From Chryseobacterium camelliae (lineage in GTDB: Bacteria > Bacteroidota > Bacteroidia > Flavobacteriales > Weeksellaceae), in contig NZ_CP022986.1 in NCBI RefSeq assembly GCF_002770595.1, positions 2,294,001-2,358,000 on the forward strand: 64,000 nucleotides of DNA, read 5' to 3'. This document shows positions 53,117 to 61,939 of this stretch, piece by piece; the stretch's first letter is position 1, and each line of letters starts with the position of its first letter. Below the pieces are notes generated by a model. It ran no database searches and had not been told where the DNA came from. It saw only the letters and a list, made by a program, of their open reading frames with translations. Both the position numbers and the translations under genes were made by a program.

Positions 53117-55188
53117 TCTTCGTTCTCAAACCCTAAATAGTTCAACATTTTCCCTATATTGTCTTCCTGTGCCTGCACGGAAAACTTTGCCAATGGCAGC
53201 CTGCTGTTGGCATGCAGTATATTCCAAAGGCTTTCATTGTTGTACAGGTCCAGGATTTTTGCCGCAAAATTTTCTGGTGTTTCATCTGAGATCAGGGCCG
53301 TTTTTCCATCCTCCAGGCTCATTCCCTCTGCTCCTATTCCCGTCGTAATTACCGGCAGCATATATTCCAGTGCCTGACCGATTTTCCCTTTGACACCTGC
53401 TCCATACCGTAAGGGAGCAACAAAGACCCTTGAATGTTCAAACCAATGGTCAACATGTTCCTGGTACCCTAAGATCTGAAATCTTTCCGTATGGTACCGT
53501 TCCTTGAGATCGGTAGGAAAATCAGGACCAAGGATGTACAGGCTAATAGAAGGGTCCTCTTTCCATACCAACGGCATAATATGATCTTGAAGTAATTTTA
53601 CAGCATCTATATTAGGCAGGTGATTATATCCTCCTATAAAAAGAAGCCCGTTTCGCTCAGAAAATGCAGCGGGTTTCAGATCCATGGGTTGATGGATATT
53701 GCTTACCGTAAAAATTTTCTGTATTTCTACACCATGATCGGAAACAGTTTTTTTTTCTTCATCACTGATGGAAATAACCGCATCTGCACTGTTCATAGCA
53801 ACATATTCCTTATCCTTAAAAAATGCAATTTGCTTTTCCCTGTCTTTCGTTACTTCAATATAATTATTTTCACGTTCCATTCTGAGATAATGGAGATCAA
53901 CCATATCATAAACGATCTTTTTTCCTGCTATCCTGTTTTTGATGATATCATACCAGTAATCAAAGCCCACAGGCCGGAAAATCCAGATAACGTCCACGTA
54001 GGCCAAAGCATCCAGTACCTGGTCTTTAACTTTTACAATTTTATTCCTTTCATCCACATAATCCATGCATATCTCTACTCCGGCATTCTGAAAAAAAGAA
54101 ATGTAATCAGCATCTTTTTCCTCATCATAATATTTAACAGCCAGTATAATATGATGCCCGTTTTTTTGCAGGATTTTCACGATTTCCATAAACCTTCTGG
54201 ATCCCGAATCCTGATCAGGCTTAGGCATATTTTCTTCCAGGAAAAGAAAATTTGGTTTCCTGAAATGAGCATTATAATTAATTTTTTCGCCCGACAGAAA
54301 CATCTGGTTCCTAAAATAATGATCCCATCTGCGGCGAAACGTCTCACGGTTCTTTTCCAGTAAAAGTTCTTTTCCGGAATTCTTTTTTCCGGTATAGGAT
54401 ATATTTTCAAAATGAATGATTTCTGATAGAGGCTGATAATAAATATCCAGGTTCTGCTCATATTTCAATCTCTGGCAAAGATCTGTTTCCTCATAGTATG
54501 CCGGCAGGAAAGCCTCATCCAGAAGATTGAGGTTCCCCTCAATATCCAGCCTGTTAAATAACAGGCTACAGCCTGAGCAGTAATCTACTTTTCGCAGGAA
54601 ATTATATTTCGGAGCATCAATCGCCTCCCTGCGTCCGATATTGATAATCTCAGAATCTTTAAAAATAAGGCATCCTGCTTCCTGCAGGGTATTATCTGAA
54701 AATATCAGTTTAGATCCTACAGCACCAACACTGGCCCTGGTTTTAAAAACACTGATAAGACTTGAAAGGTATTTCTTCTGAACTTCCACATCATTGTTCA
54801 GCAGGTAAATATATTTTCCTTTTGCGTGCCGGATCCCTTTATTGACACTCCTCAGAAAACCGAGGTTTTCAGGGTTGTCAATAATGACAATACCGGGAAT
54901 TTTACGTAAATGATCTAATGTATCATCAGTACTTTTATCATTAATGATGATGATTTCCTTTGAGATATGGGTGTCATACTGATCAAGGGTATAAAGACAG
55001 TTTAATGTATACCGGATCTGATTATAAACCGGGATAATAATGGAAACTTCAGGACGTTCATTCTCTGCAAAACTAAATTGATAGTTTTTGAAAAAGCCAG
55101 TATCAAAATGATTAATGCTGATCTTTCTTTTATTCCTGATAAAATTACGGTCCTTGATTTTATTTTTAAAAAATCTTTTAATTCCCAT
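53104..55188 (-). CDS. Bifunctional glycosyltransferase, family 2 fused to family 4
   Basis: A 694-residue two-domain protein. Residues about 45-300 form a family 2 domain (SIIIPVYNQIRYTLNCL, IINDKSTDDT, LLNNDVEV, YYEETDLCQRLK). Residues about 315-680 form a GT-B domain of family 4 type (PDQDSGSRRFMEI, GLLFIGGYNHLPNIDAV, FVAPLRYGAGVKGKIGQALE, PVITTGIGAEGM). A basic N-terminus (KRFFKNKIKDRN) may contact the membrane. One protein can thus make two successive linkages. Monocistronic, convergent with the main operon. Confidence 0.92.
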   Translation of the reverse strand: MGIKRFFKNKIKDRNFIRNKRKISINHFDTGFFKNYQFSFAENERPEVSIIIPVYNQIRYTLNCLYTLDQYDTHISKEIIIINDKSTDDTLDHLRKIPGIVIIDNPENLGFLRSVNKGIRHAKGKYIYLLNNDVEVQKKYLSSLISVFKTRASVGAVGSKLIFSDNTLQEAGCLIFKDSEIINIGRREAIDAPKYNFLRKVDYCSGCSLLFNRLDIEGNLNLLDEAFLPAYYEETDLCQRLKYEQNLDIYYQPLSEIIHFENISYTGKKNSGKELLLEKNRETFRRRWDHYFRNQMFLSGEKINYNAHFRKPNFLFLEENMPKPDQDSGSRRFMEIVKILQKNGHHIILAVKYYDEEKDADYISFFQNAGVEICMDYVDERNKIVKVKDQVLDALAYVDVIWIFRPVGFDYWYDIIKNRIAGKKIVYDMVDLHYLRMERENNYIEVTKDREKQIAFFKDKEYVAMNSADAVISISDEEKKTVSDHGVEIQKIFTVSNIHQPMDLKPAAFSERNGLLFIGGYNHLPNIDAVKLLQDHIMPLVWKEDPSISLYILGPDFPTDLKERYHTERFQILGYQEHVDHWFEHSRVFVAPLRYGAGVKGKIGQALEYMLPVITTGIGAEGMSLEDGKTALISDETPENFAAKILDLYNNESLWNILHANSRLPLAKFSVQAQEDNIGKMLNYLGFENEDQLL

Positions 55189-55251
55189 TTTTAATTTATT
55201 ATTTTGCCTTTATCTTTTCAAGGGAACGAAATTACGTATTTATTGCAAGTT

Positions 55252-56145
55252 ATGAGATGCAAACAAGACATTATTAAGGTTGGTTACCTTTTATCCTATG
55301 ATTATAAATATATTTTCAATTCCTTACGGCAGGTATATGAGTATTCAGATAAAATTTATATCTGTTACGATCAGGATGGCAAAACCTGGGCAGGAAATGA
55401 TTGTACCATCCCGGAAGAGGTTTTTGATACCATTAAAGAATTAGATTCCCAAAATAAAATCATTTTTTACAGCGATCGTTTTTACTTAGAAGGAAAAACG
55501 GCCATAGAACTTGATACAAGACAAAGGAATATGCTTGCCGAGAAAATGGGAAAAGGAGGATGGCATTTGCAGATAGACAGCGATGAATACCCTGTACATT
55601 TTGAAAAGCTTGTTTCTTTCCTTAAAAAGCATCAGTACCTGCTGAAGAATCCTCATAAAACGCCAGTGAATTTTTTTGTCAGCTTTGTCACTTTATTTAA
55701 GCAGACCCCGGACGGCTTTTTCGTTATTTCCCCCTATACTGAGGCATGCTTCCTTATTACCAATGTACCCAGGTATGTTAATGCAAGGCTTCCTGAAAAC
55801 CCTTATTATTTAAGATTGAATTTCAATATCATTCATCAGTCCTGGGCAAGAAGCAAGGATGAAATATACCAGAAGATCCATAATTGGGGACATAATAACG
55901 ACTTTGATATTGATGAATTCTTCAATAAATGGAATAATCTGAATGCAGAAAACTATGGGGATTTTAAGGATTTTCATCCTTTAGCGCCTGATCACTGGAA
56001 AGAACTACAGTTTATAAAGGCTGAGAATACTGAAGAATTCATAACAAACTTTGAAGTAAGTTATCCGCAAACTGAAATAAGGATTCCTTTAAAGCTAAAG
56101 AAGAGGATAAAATTGTACCTGAAATCCTTATTTTATTTGAATTGA
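55252..56145 (+). CDS. Glycosyltransferase-like conserved protein
   Basis: 297 residues from ATG 55252 (an in-frame TTG at 55204 gives 313 but has no support). GT-A-like features are VGYLLSYDYKYIFNSLRQVY and a DxD-type motif HLQIDSDEYP; the C-terminus is basic (RIPLKLKKRIKLYLK). The family is not one I can name with certainty. It lies alone on the plus strand between minus-strand genes. Confidence 0.75.
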   Translation: MRCKQDIIKVGYLLSYDYKYIFNSLRQVYEYSDKIYICYDQDGKTWAGNDCTIPEEVFDTIKELDSQNKIIFYSDRFYLEGKTAIELDTRQRNMLAEKMGKGGWHLQIDSDEYPVHFEKLVSFLKKHQYLLKNPHKTPVNFFVSFVTLFKQTPDGFFVISPYTEACFLITNVPRYVNARLPENPYYLRLNFNIIHQSWARSKDEIYQKIHNWGHNNDFDIDEFFNKWNNLNAENYGDFKDFHPLAPDHWKELQFIKAENTEEFITNFEVSYPQTEIRIPLKLKKRIKLYLKSLFYLN

Positions 56146-56347
56146 TAAAAACCTGCTCAAATTTCCTCATCACTGTTTCAGGGTTGAAATGTTCAGAATA
56201 ACAGTCCCAATTCACGTCCGGATTTCGCTTAAACGTATGTAGTATCTGTAACAGGTCTTTTTCATTATGGTACAGTATCGCCTTACGGCCTAAAATCTCC
56301 AGATGTGCTTTCTCGTCAGAGCCTGACCATGTAATGATGGGTTTATT
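56039..56347 (-). pseudogene. C-terminal remnant of broken glycosyltransferase
   Basis: The third-frame continuation reads NKNKPIITWSGSDEKAHLEI, then LGRKAILYHNEKDLLQILH and on to a stop at 56039, overlapping the plus-strand gene end. PIITWSGSDE-K-AHLE is the end of a glycosyltransferase active half. No start codon; it can only be translated after correcting a frameshift at 56346-56350 (A5 on the minus strand). Confidence 0.65.
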
Positions 56348-56727
56348 TTTATTGAGAACTCACCTATGGCAATACCAAAACTTTCACCCTGAATTCTTGT
56401 ATGAAGATATGCATCTGAAGTATTTATAAATTTCACTTTCCTCTCAATATCTGCTGTAGGAGGAAGAAACATAATATTCCTGTACGGTCTGAAGATATTT
56501 CTTTGCACAAAATCATTGGTACCCATAAAAATAAAATACAGATTTTTATTCTTCCGGGCTGATTTTTTGACTGCATTTTTCACGAATTCTATGTCAAAAG
56601 TTTCCGAACCTCCGTATCTTGCGAAAACAACCGCTTCTTTTGGAATACCTAATTCATCCCGCAGATCACCGGTTACTTCCGGAAGGCTGACCATATGAGG
56701 AACAAAGGGCAGCCGGCCACCGCTCAT
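56290..56727 (-). pseudogene. Middle part of a frameshifted glycosyltransferase
   Basis: 145 residues from SGGRLPFVPHMVSLPEVTG, VVFARYGGSETFDIEFVKNA to TRIQGESFGIAIGEFSI, the latter like the donor-site GESFG motif of GT-B enzymes. After GEFSIK the frame changes at an A5 run and ends with an unrelated tail. The start Met is internal to the original protein (SETMSGG). One base has been lost relative to the expected frame at each end. Confidence 0.8.
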
Positions 56728-57104
56728 CGTTTCAGACAGCCATTCTGAAACGTAAGCATAGACAGACCATACGGTTCGTTATATTTGAAAACAACATGAA
56801 TAACCGTTTTTATAAGGTCTACAGGTGCATCGGGCTCTTTCTCGCCTGATTTTATGGCATAGTAAATATCTGCATTTGATTTTTTTATGAAATCATCGCG
56901 GTCCGAGATATCTGAATATCCATAAATCTTAAACCTTCCTGCAAATCTGGCAACTGCTTCCGCAATATTATTTGGGCTATTCTTTGGATAGAGGATGAGT
57001 GATTCGTTATGTAAGATTTCCTCATTATAATAGGCATCATCAAAGATAGCATTGGATGTCCCTCTATAGCACAGCTGATTTTCGTGGAAAATAATTCTCA
57101 TCAA
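56724..57104 (-). pseudogene. N-terminal part of a frameshifted glycosyltransferase
   Basis: 126 residues starting MMRIIFHENQLCYRGTSNAI, with SLILYPKNSPNN and KFKIYG segments. After NEPYG the reading frame breaks near 56767: the alternative frame continues SVYAYVSEWLSETMSGG straight into the next fragment. Together with the two other pieces the ancestral protein would be about 355 residues, a normal GT-B length. Confidence 0.8.
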
Positions 57105-57116
57105 AAGAGATTGAAA

Positions 57117-57461
57117 TTATTTCCTGTCATATTCATCTTCCACCCTGACGATATCATCTTCACCGAAATATGTCCCTGTCTGCACCTCTATAAAAACAAC
57201 GGGCTGATCAGAAAGGTTCATCATACGGTGTTTGGCACCCAGAGGAATAAATATGCTTTCGCCATATCCCAGATTGATTTCCTTGCCTTCAAGAACTACC
57301 GTAGCATTCCCCTCAATAACGGTCCATTGTTCCTGTCTCTTATGATGGTATTGATACGATAATTTCTGACCCGGGTTTACTTCAATCCTTTTCAGTTTAT
57401 AATTCGGCTCATCAGCCAATACATAATATTTGCCCCAGGGCCTTTCTCCGATTTCCAGCAT
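57117..57461 (-). CDS. Cupin protein like the C-terminal domain of ManC
   Basis: A 114-residue stand-alone cupin matching the phosphomannose isomerase type II domain: ERPWGKYYVL, KRIEVNPGQKLSYQYHHKRQ, EQWTVIEGNA, IPLGAKHRMMNLSD, EVQTGTYFGEDDIVRVEDEY. Metal ligands are the two His of YHHKR, Gln/Glu and His of KHRM. It likely isomerises or epimerises a sugar phosphate for the glycan. A TTG start at 57485 overlaps the -7 box (57483-57490) and is rejected. Confidence 0.88.
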   Translation of the reverse strand: MLEIGERPWGKYYVLADEPNYKLKRIEVNPGQKLSYQYHHKRQEQWTVIEGNATVVLEGKEINLGYGESIFIPLGAKHRMMNLSDQPVVFIEVQTGTYFGEDDIVRVEDEYDRK

Positions 57462-57482
57462 AACCTGTATTTTGTAATTGTA

Positions 57483-57490
57483 CAAAAGTA
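57483..57490 (-). promoter_or_regulatory. -7 element of the cupin gene
   Basis: Minus-strand TACTTTTG, 21 bases before the ATG at 57461. The 57491-57684 gap holds only AT-rich sequence and a near-consensus TACCTTTA about 20 bases before the lectin gene. Confidence 0.55.
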
Positions 57491-57684
57491 TAAATAAGAT
57501 TACAGATATTTAACATCTATGCTGATTTTAAACGAAGAATAACGCTTTAAATTTTAAGCTGCTGATTTACGGGCATACTAGCTCCTATCCTAATATTTGT
57601 TTTAAAAATAACCTATTATGAAATTAAAATCACAAATTAGTGATTAATAAATTAATTCATACCTTTACCGAATAATAAAATTTT

Positions 57685-58287
57685 ATGAAAAAACTTTTAA
57701 CAATTTCTACGCTAGCAGTAGTAGGATTAGCGCTAACAGCATGTTCACAAGATGATGATATAGCAAATCCAACACCTACCGTACTATCAGCAAAAAGCAA
57801 AGACGGTCAGGAAAAAATTTCATTTGTAAAGACAGAAGTTATCGCAGAGAGCGGCAGGGCTTCATCTTTGAGTGCAGGACAGTCATTAGTTCTTAATGCC
57901 GGTAATGCTCATGTGCATCTTGACGTTCAGTATGATGGAAATCTTGTATTGTATGCAAGCCCTATACAATGGTTTGGTCCTACTCCGAATCCGGCAAAAT
58001 GGGCATCTGACACTTCAACCAATTATCCTGTTCAGCCTTTCCTTACCGCTCAAACAGATGGAAACCTGGTATTGTATAAAAGTGCACCATACGTTGCCGC
58101 TAATGCAGTATGGGCTACCAATACAGATTCGGGTAATGTTTCAGATCCTAAATTTAAGATCCAGGTGATTAAAAAGACCAATTCATTGAATTCGTCATCA
58201 CCTAAATATTATGCTACATTCATTCTTGAAGGAAACAACAGTGAAAGGCATGAAATTACAGTAAGTGAAATAACGAATATCTACTAA
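57685..58287 (+). CDS. Bulb-type (mannose-binding) lectin-like lipoprotein
   Basis: 200 residues with signal peptide and lipobox LTAC (Cys20), an Asp-rich start (SQDDD), and two B-lectin repeats: VQYDGNLVLYA near 92-102 and AQTDGNLVLYK near 122-132, both of the QxDxNxVxY type that binds mannose. A C-terminal beta region without lectin motif follows. Such domains occur in plant lectins and in lectin-like bacteriocins; the role here could be adhesion or carbohydrate capture. Confidence 0.85.
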   Translation: MKKLLTISTLAVVGLALTACSQDDDIANPTPTVLSAKSKDGQEKISFVKTEVIAESGRASSLSAGQSLVLNAGNAHVHLDVQYDGNLVLYASPIQWFGPTPNPAKWASDTSTNYPVQPFLTAQTDGNLVLYKSAPYVAANAVWATNTDSGNVSDPKFKIQVIKKTNSLNSSSPKYYATFILEGNNSERHEITVSEITNIY

Positions 58288-58318
58288 GGAATACTGAATC
58301 AGTATTTACCGATACCTA

Positions 58319-58350
58319 AGGCTGTTCTAGAAATAGAATAGCCTCTTTTA
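58319..58350 (+). terminator. Terminator of the lectin gene
   Basis: 11-bp stem (58319-58329 with 58334-58344, one G-T pair), GAAA loop, then CTTTT. Confidence 0.88.
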
Positions 58351-58376
58351 TTATACAGCAATTCATTTCCTTTACC

Positions 58377-58384
58377 TAAATTTG
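58377..58384 (+). promoter_or_regulatory. -7 element of gltX
   Basis: TAAATTTG, 17 bases before the ATG. Confidence 0.55.
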
Positions 58385-58401
58385 CAGAAATTTAAATTGA
58401 A

Positions 58402-59910
58402 ATGGAGAAAGTAAGAGTACGTTTTGCTCCAAGTCCTACGGGGCCATTGCATTTGGGAGGCGTAAGAACCGCATTATATGACTATCTTTTTGCTAAAAAT
58501 CAGGGGGGTGAATTCGTATTGAGAATTGAAGATACCGATACTGCAAGATATGTGGAAGGAGCGGAAGATTATATTGAGGAAGCGCTGGAATGGTGTGGCA
58601 TCATTCCTGATGAAAGTCCCAAGAAAGGAGGAAAATTCGCACCTTACAGACAATCTGAAAGAAGGGATATCTATGACCGTTATACGGAGCAGATCCTGAA
58701 AACGGACTATGCCTACCTGGCTTTTGATACCCCTGAAGAGCTGGACGCTATCCGCGCAGAATTTGAAGCCAACGGTGATGTCTTTTCTTATGACAATAAA
58801 ACCAGGAACCGTTTGAAAAACAGCATTGCGCTTTCTGAAGAGGAAGTTCAGCAGCTACTGGATAATAAGACGCCCTATGTGGTACGGTTCAGGATGCCCG
58901 TGGACAGGACGCTTAACCTGGAAGATATTATCAGAGGGAATTTCTCAGTGAATACCGATACACTGGATGATAAGGTACTCGTGAAAAATGACGGGATGCC
59001 AACCTACCACTTCGCCAATATCATCGATGACCATGAAATGGAAATCACCCATGTGATCCGCGGTGAAGAATGGCTTCCTTCACTGGGGCTGCATACGTTA
59101 TTATACGAAGCTATGGGATGGACTGCACCGAAATTTGCCCACCTCTCCCTGATCCTGAAACCGGAAGGAAAAGGGAAATTAAGCAAAAGGGATGGCGATA
59201 AGTTCGGATTCCCTGTATTCCCGCTGGACTTCAAAGATCCTGCAACGGGAACGGTTTCCAAAGGATACAGGGAAAACGGATATTTTCCTGAAGCATTCAT
59301 CAATATGGTCGCTTTATTGGGCTGGTCCCCGGCGGATGACAAGGAAATCCTGTCCATGGAGGAAATGACCAGAGAATTTGACCTGTATAAGGTTCATAAA
59401 GCGGGAGCGCGTTTCAGCAAGGAAAAATCGGAATGGTTCAACCATCAGTATATGCAGGTGAAAACGGATGAAGAACTGCTTGGAATCCTAAAAACATCAG
59501 TTTCTGACCTTGCAGGAGCACCGGATGAGAAACTTCTGAAAGTGATCCGCCTCATGAAAGAAAGGGCTACGTTCCCGAAAGATATTTATGAGAATGGAAA
59601 ATTCTTCTTTGAAGCACCGACTTCCTATGATGAAAAAGCACTTAAGAAAGCCTGGAATGATGAGACCTCTTCTGTTTTAAGCGAACTTACGGAAAGACTT
59701 GAACACTCAGAATTCAGTGCAGAAGCTGTAAAACACAGCATCCATGAATTTGCGGAAAGCAAAGGACTGGGAATGGGCAAAGTGATGATGCCGCTCCGCC
59801 TTGCACTGGTGGGTGAACTGAAGGGACCGGATGTTCCGGATATCCTGGAAATCATCGGGAGAGAAGAAAGTTTAGCCAGAATCAAAACGGCTGTTGAGCA
59901 ATTAAAATAA
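58402..59910 (+). CDS. gltX: Glutamyl-tRNA synthetase
   Basis: A 502-residue class I synthetase that charges tRNA-Glu. HIGH motif: RFAPSPTGPLHLGG (7-20); RIEDTD (about 42-47); KMSKS-type motif GKLSKRDGDKFG near 258. Acceptor-domain segments MPTYHFANIIDDHEM and HVIRGEEWLPS are intact. No zinc CxC site is visible in the acceptor domain. Independent unit. Confidence 0.97.
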   Translation: MEKVRVRFAPSPTGPLHLGGVRTALYDYLFAKNQGGEFVLRIEDTDTARYVEGAEDYIEEALEWCGIIPDESPKKGGKFAPYRQSERRDIYDRYTEQILKTDYAYLAFDTPEELDAIRAEFEANGDVFSYDNKTRNRLKNSIALSEEEVQQLLDNKTPYVVRFRMPVDRTLNLEDIIRGNFSVNTDTLDDKVLVKNDGMPTYHFANIIDDHEMEITHVIRGEEWLPSLGLHTLLYEAMGWTAPKFAHLSLILKPEGKGKLSKRDGDKFGFPVFPLDFKDPATGTVSKGYRENGYFPEAFINMVALLGWSPADDKEILSMEEMTREFDLYKVHKAGARFSKEKSEWFNHQYMQVKTDEELLGILKTSVSDLAGAPDEKLLKVIRLMKERATFPKDIYENGKFFFEAPTSYDEKALKKAWNDETSSVLSELTERLEHSEFSAEAVKHSIHEFAESKGLGMGKVMMPLRLALVGELKGPDVPDILEIIGREESLARIKTAVEQLK

Positions 59911-59930
59911 TCAAACCTGACCTGAGCGCC

Positions 59931-59953
59931 ATAAAAGGATTATATCCTTTTAT
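59931..59953. terminator. Hairpin after gltX
   Basis: Perfect 10-bp inverted repeat ATAAAAGGAT (59931-59940) and ATCCTTTTAT (59944-59953). It has no strong T run beyond, so termination is uncertain. Confidence 0.5.
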
Positions 59954-60022
59954 ATTAAGAAAATTATACAGGCTAAAGACCTGTAAAGATTATTTTTAAG
60001 CGGTCAGTTTCATAATTTTTCA

Positions 60023-60030
60023 TAAATTTG
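60023..60030 (+). promoter_or_regulatory. -7 element of accA
   Basis: TAAATTTG, 22 bases before the ATG. Confidence 0.55.
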
Positions 60031-60052
60031 AAAGATTTAATTTACTTCAAGA

Positions 60053-61009
60053 ATGGAATATTTAAGTTTCGAACTGCCTATTAAAGAATTGATGGATCAA
60101 TACCAGACCTGTTCTTTGGTAGGAGAAGAAAGTGGTGTTGATGTAAAATTAGCATGTAGCCAAATAGAGGATAAAATCATAGAAAAGAAAAAAGAAATCT
60201 ATGGTAACCTCACACCTTGGCAGAGAGTACAGTTATCCCGCCATCCGGATCGCCCGTATACTTTGGATTATATCAATGGTATCACCGATAAAGGCAGTTT
60301 CCTGGAACTTCACGGAGACCGTAATTTTGCCGATGACCCTGCGATGATCGGAGGACTGGCCACATTGGACGGTCAGAAGGTAATGATTATCGGAACCCAG
60401 AAAGGGAGAACAACCAAAGAAAGGCAGCACAGGAGATTCGGGATGCCGAATCCTGAAGGATACAGAAAAGCATTGCGACTGATGAAACTTGCTGAGAAAT
60501 TCAATATTCCTGTCGTAACTTTAGTAGACACTCCGGGAGCTTATCCGGGACTTGAAGCAGAGGAAAGAGGCCAGGGAGAAGCGATTGCCAGGAACATTTT
60601 TGAAATGGTACAGCTAAAGACACCTATCTTTACCTACGTCATTGGAGAAGGTGCCAGCGGCGGGGCATTGGGAATTGGTGTAGGAAATAAAGTTTACATG
60701 CTTGAAAACACCTGGTATACCGTGATTGCACCGGAAAGCTGTTCTTCCATCTTATGGAGAAACTGGGATCATAAGGAAGATGCAGCTAATGCACTGAACC
60801 TTACTCCGGCTGATGCATTGAGGGAGAAATTCATTGACGGTATCATTCCTGAACCTTTGGGAGGTGCCCATTATGATCCGGAAACAACATACTTAAATCT
60901 GAAAAATTCCATTCTGCAGAACATTAAAGCTTTTTCAAAGTTTACCGGGCAGGAACTGGAAACACAGAGACAGGAGAAATTTATTGCCATGGGGCAATTT
61001 AAAGGATAA
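60053..61009 (+). CDS. accA: Acetyl-CoA carboxylase carboxyltransferase subunit alpha
   Basis: AccA (318 residues) transfers the carboxyl group from biotin to acetyl-CoA together with AccD. Family blocks: [92 protein letters not shown]. The gene is far from accBC and no accD is in the window. Confidence 0.97.
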   Translation: MEYLSFELPIKELMDQYQTCSLVGEESGVDVKLACSQIEDKIIEKKKEIYGNLTPWQRVQLSRHPDRPYTLDYINGITDKGSFLELHGDRNFADDPAMIGGLATLDGQKVMIIGTQKGRTTKERQHRRFGMPNPEGYRKALRLMKLAEKFNIPVVTLVDTPGAYPGLEAEERGQGEAIARNIFEMVQLKTPIFTYVIGEGASGGALGIGVGNKVYMLENTWYTVIAPESCSSILWRNWDHKEDAANALNLTPADALREKFIDGIIPEPLGGAHYDPETTYLNLKNSILQNIKAFSKFTGQELETQRQEKFIAMGQFKG

Positions 61010-61014
61010 AATCG

Positions 61015-61050
61015 AAAAAGGTTAAGAATGTTCTTCTTAACCTTTTTCTT
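61015..61050. terminator. Bidirectional terminator between accA and the convergent gene
   Basis: 14-bp perfect stem (61015-61028 with 61034-61047), 5-base loop, A runs on one side and T runs on the other, so it works for both strands. Confidence 0.9.
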
Positions 61051-61084
61051 TACCAATTATTTATACACGAATTCTTTTCAGTTT

Positions 61085-61795
61085 CTAATCCCTTAAGTTG
61101 AGTTCGATCTCAATATCCTTGTTGATTTTTTTCAGGGATGAATATTTGGCGTCACATACCATGGTAGTGAGGATATACTCCCCTTTTTCCACCAAAAGGT
61201 AGTTTTGTCCGTTGGCCGGAACTTCCAGGTTGTAATATTTTTTTAACCCGCTGATCTTTACGATCAGATTACACTTAGACCTGTTTTTTATGTTGATATA
61301 TGCTTCCTTATCCATCGGATCATTATTAAACAGGTGCGTCAGCATGGAAGCTGTCTTTTTATCTTTCTCACTGGGCCCTGCCTTTTTTGAGGTGTTCCCC
61401 ATGGCTGCATAATTGACGGTCCGCGCTGTATTAGAGGACGCACCAGCTGTATTGGAGGCTAATGTTTTAGAATTATTCAGCTCATTATTGCTGGTGATTT
61501 TTGCGATTTCATTTTTGCTGAGCGGTTTAATGACCGGCTTGGCTTCAGGGGAATTATCTGCTGTAATGATCGCGATCAGCTTTCTTTTAAAATAATCGGT
61601 CTTGGCATGACCCGGATTTTGTTTCAGGAATCCGGCAATGATTCTTGCTTCCTTGGTATTTTCAGCATCGCTTTCCGTATAAATGATGGCGGTTTCTTTT
61701 TCAACGATGGCTTTGGATTTTGCTGCTCTTTTCTTTTTCTGTGAAAACCCCAGTGTAAACAGGCACATTAATATAAGGAGAAGGATTTTTTTCAT
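61085..61795 (-). CDS. Secreted protein of unknown function (DUF6759-like)
   Basis: 236 residues with a signal peptide (MKKILLLILMCLFTLGFSQ) and a very basic start of the mature part (KKKRAAKSK). A Ser/Thr/Asn-rich, probably disordered middle (about 90-145) is followed by a conserved-looking beta-rich C-terminus (AYINIKNRSKCNLIVKISG, VPANGQNYLLVEKGEYILTT). The C-terminal pattern reminds me of DUF6759, not certain. Divergent from tsf. Confidence 0.75.
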   Translation of the reverse strand: MKKILLLILMCLFTLGFSQKKKRAAKSKAIVEKETAIIYTESDAENTKEARIIAGFLKQNPGHAKTDYFKRKLIAIITADNSPEAKPVIKPLSKNEIAKITSNNELNNSKTLASNTAGASSNTARTVNYAAMGNTSKKAGPSEKDKKTASMLTHLFNNDPMDKEAYINIKNRSKCNLIVKISGLKKYYNLEVPANGQNYLLVEKGEYILTTMVCDAKYSSLKKINKDIEIELNLRD

Positions 61796-61868
61796 GAATG
61801 GAATATAAAATATTATTAAATAATCAAATAACGCAAAAAGTCCTTTTTTAGTTTATCATTAAAATCAT

Positions 61869-61876
61869 TATCTTTG
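61869..61876 (+). promoter_or_regulatory. -7 element of tsf
   Basis: TATCTTTG, 63 bases before the ATG, leaving an unusually long leader. Confidence 0.6.
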
Positions 61877-61939
61877 CACAGCTCTAAAAGTAGGCTAAAA
61901 AATCTATAATAAATTTACAACAAAAAAATAACAGATATT

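Noticed and set aside
53620..54363. A 247-codon open frame on the plus strand inside the fused glycosyltransferase
   Set aside because: It is antisense to a gene with clear motifs, rich in Ile/Phe/His as expected from the complement, and has no family resemblance.
45551..57500. Polysaccharide cluster as a mobile genomic island
   Set aside because: Codon use and composition look close to the flanks, and no integrase, IS or attachment repeats were seen.
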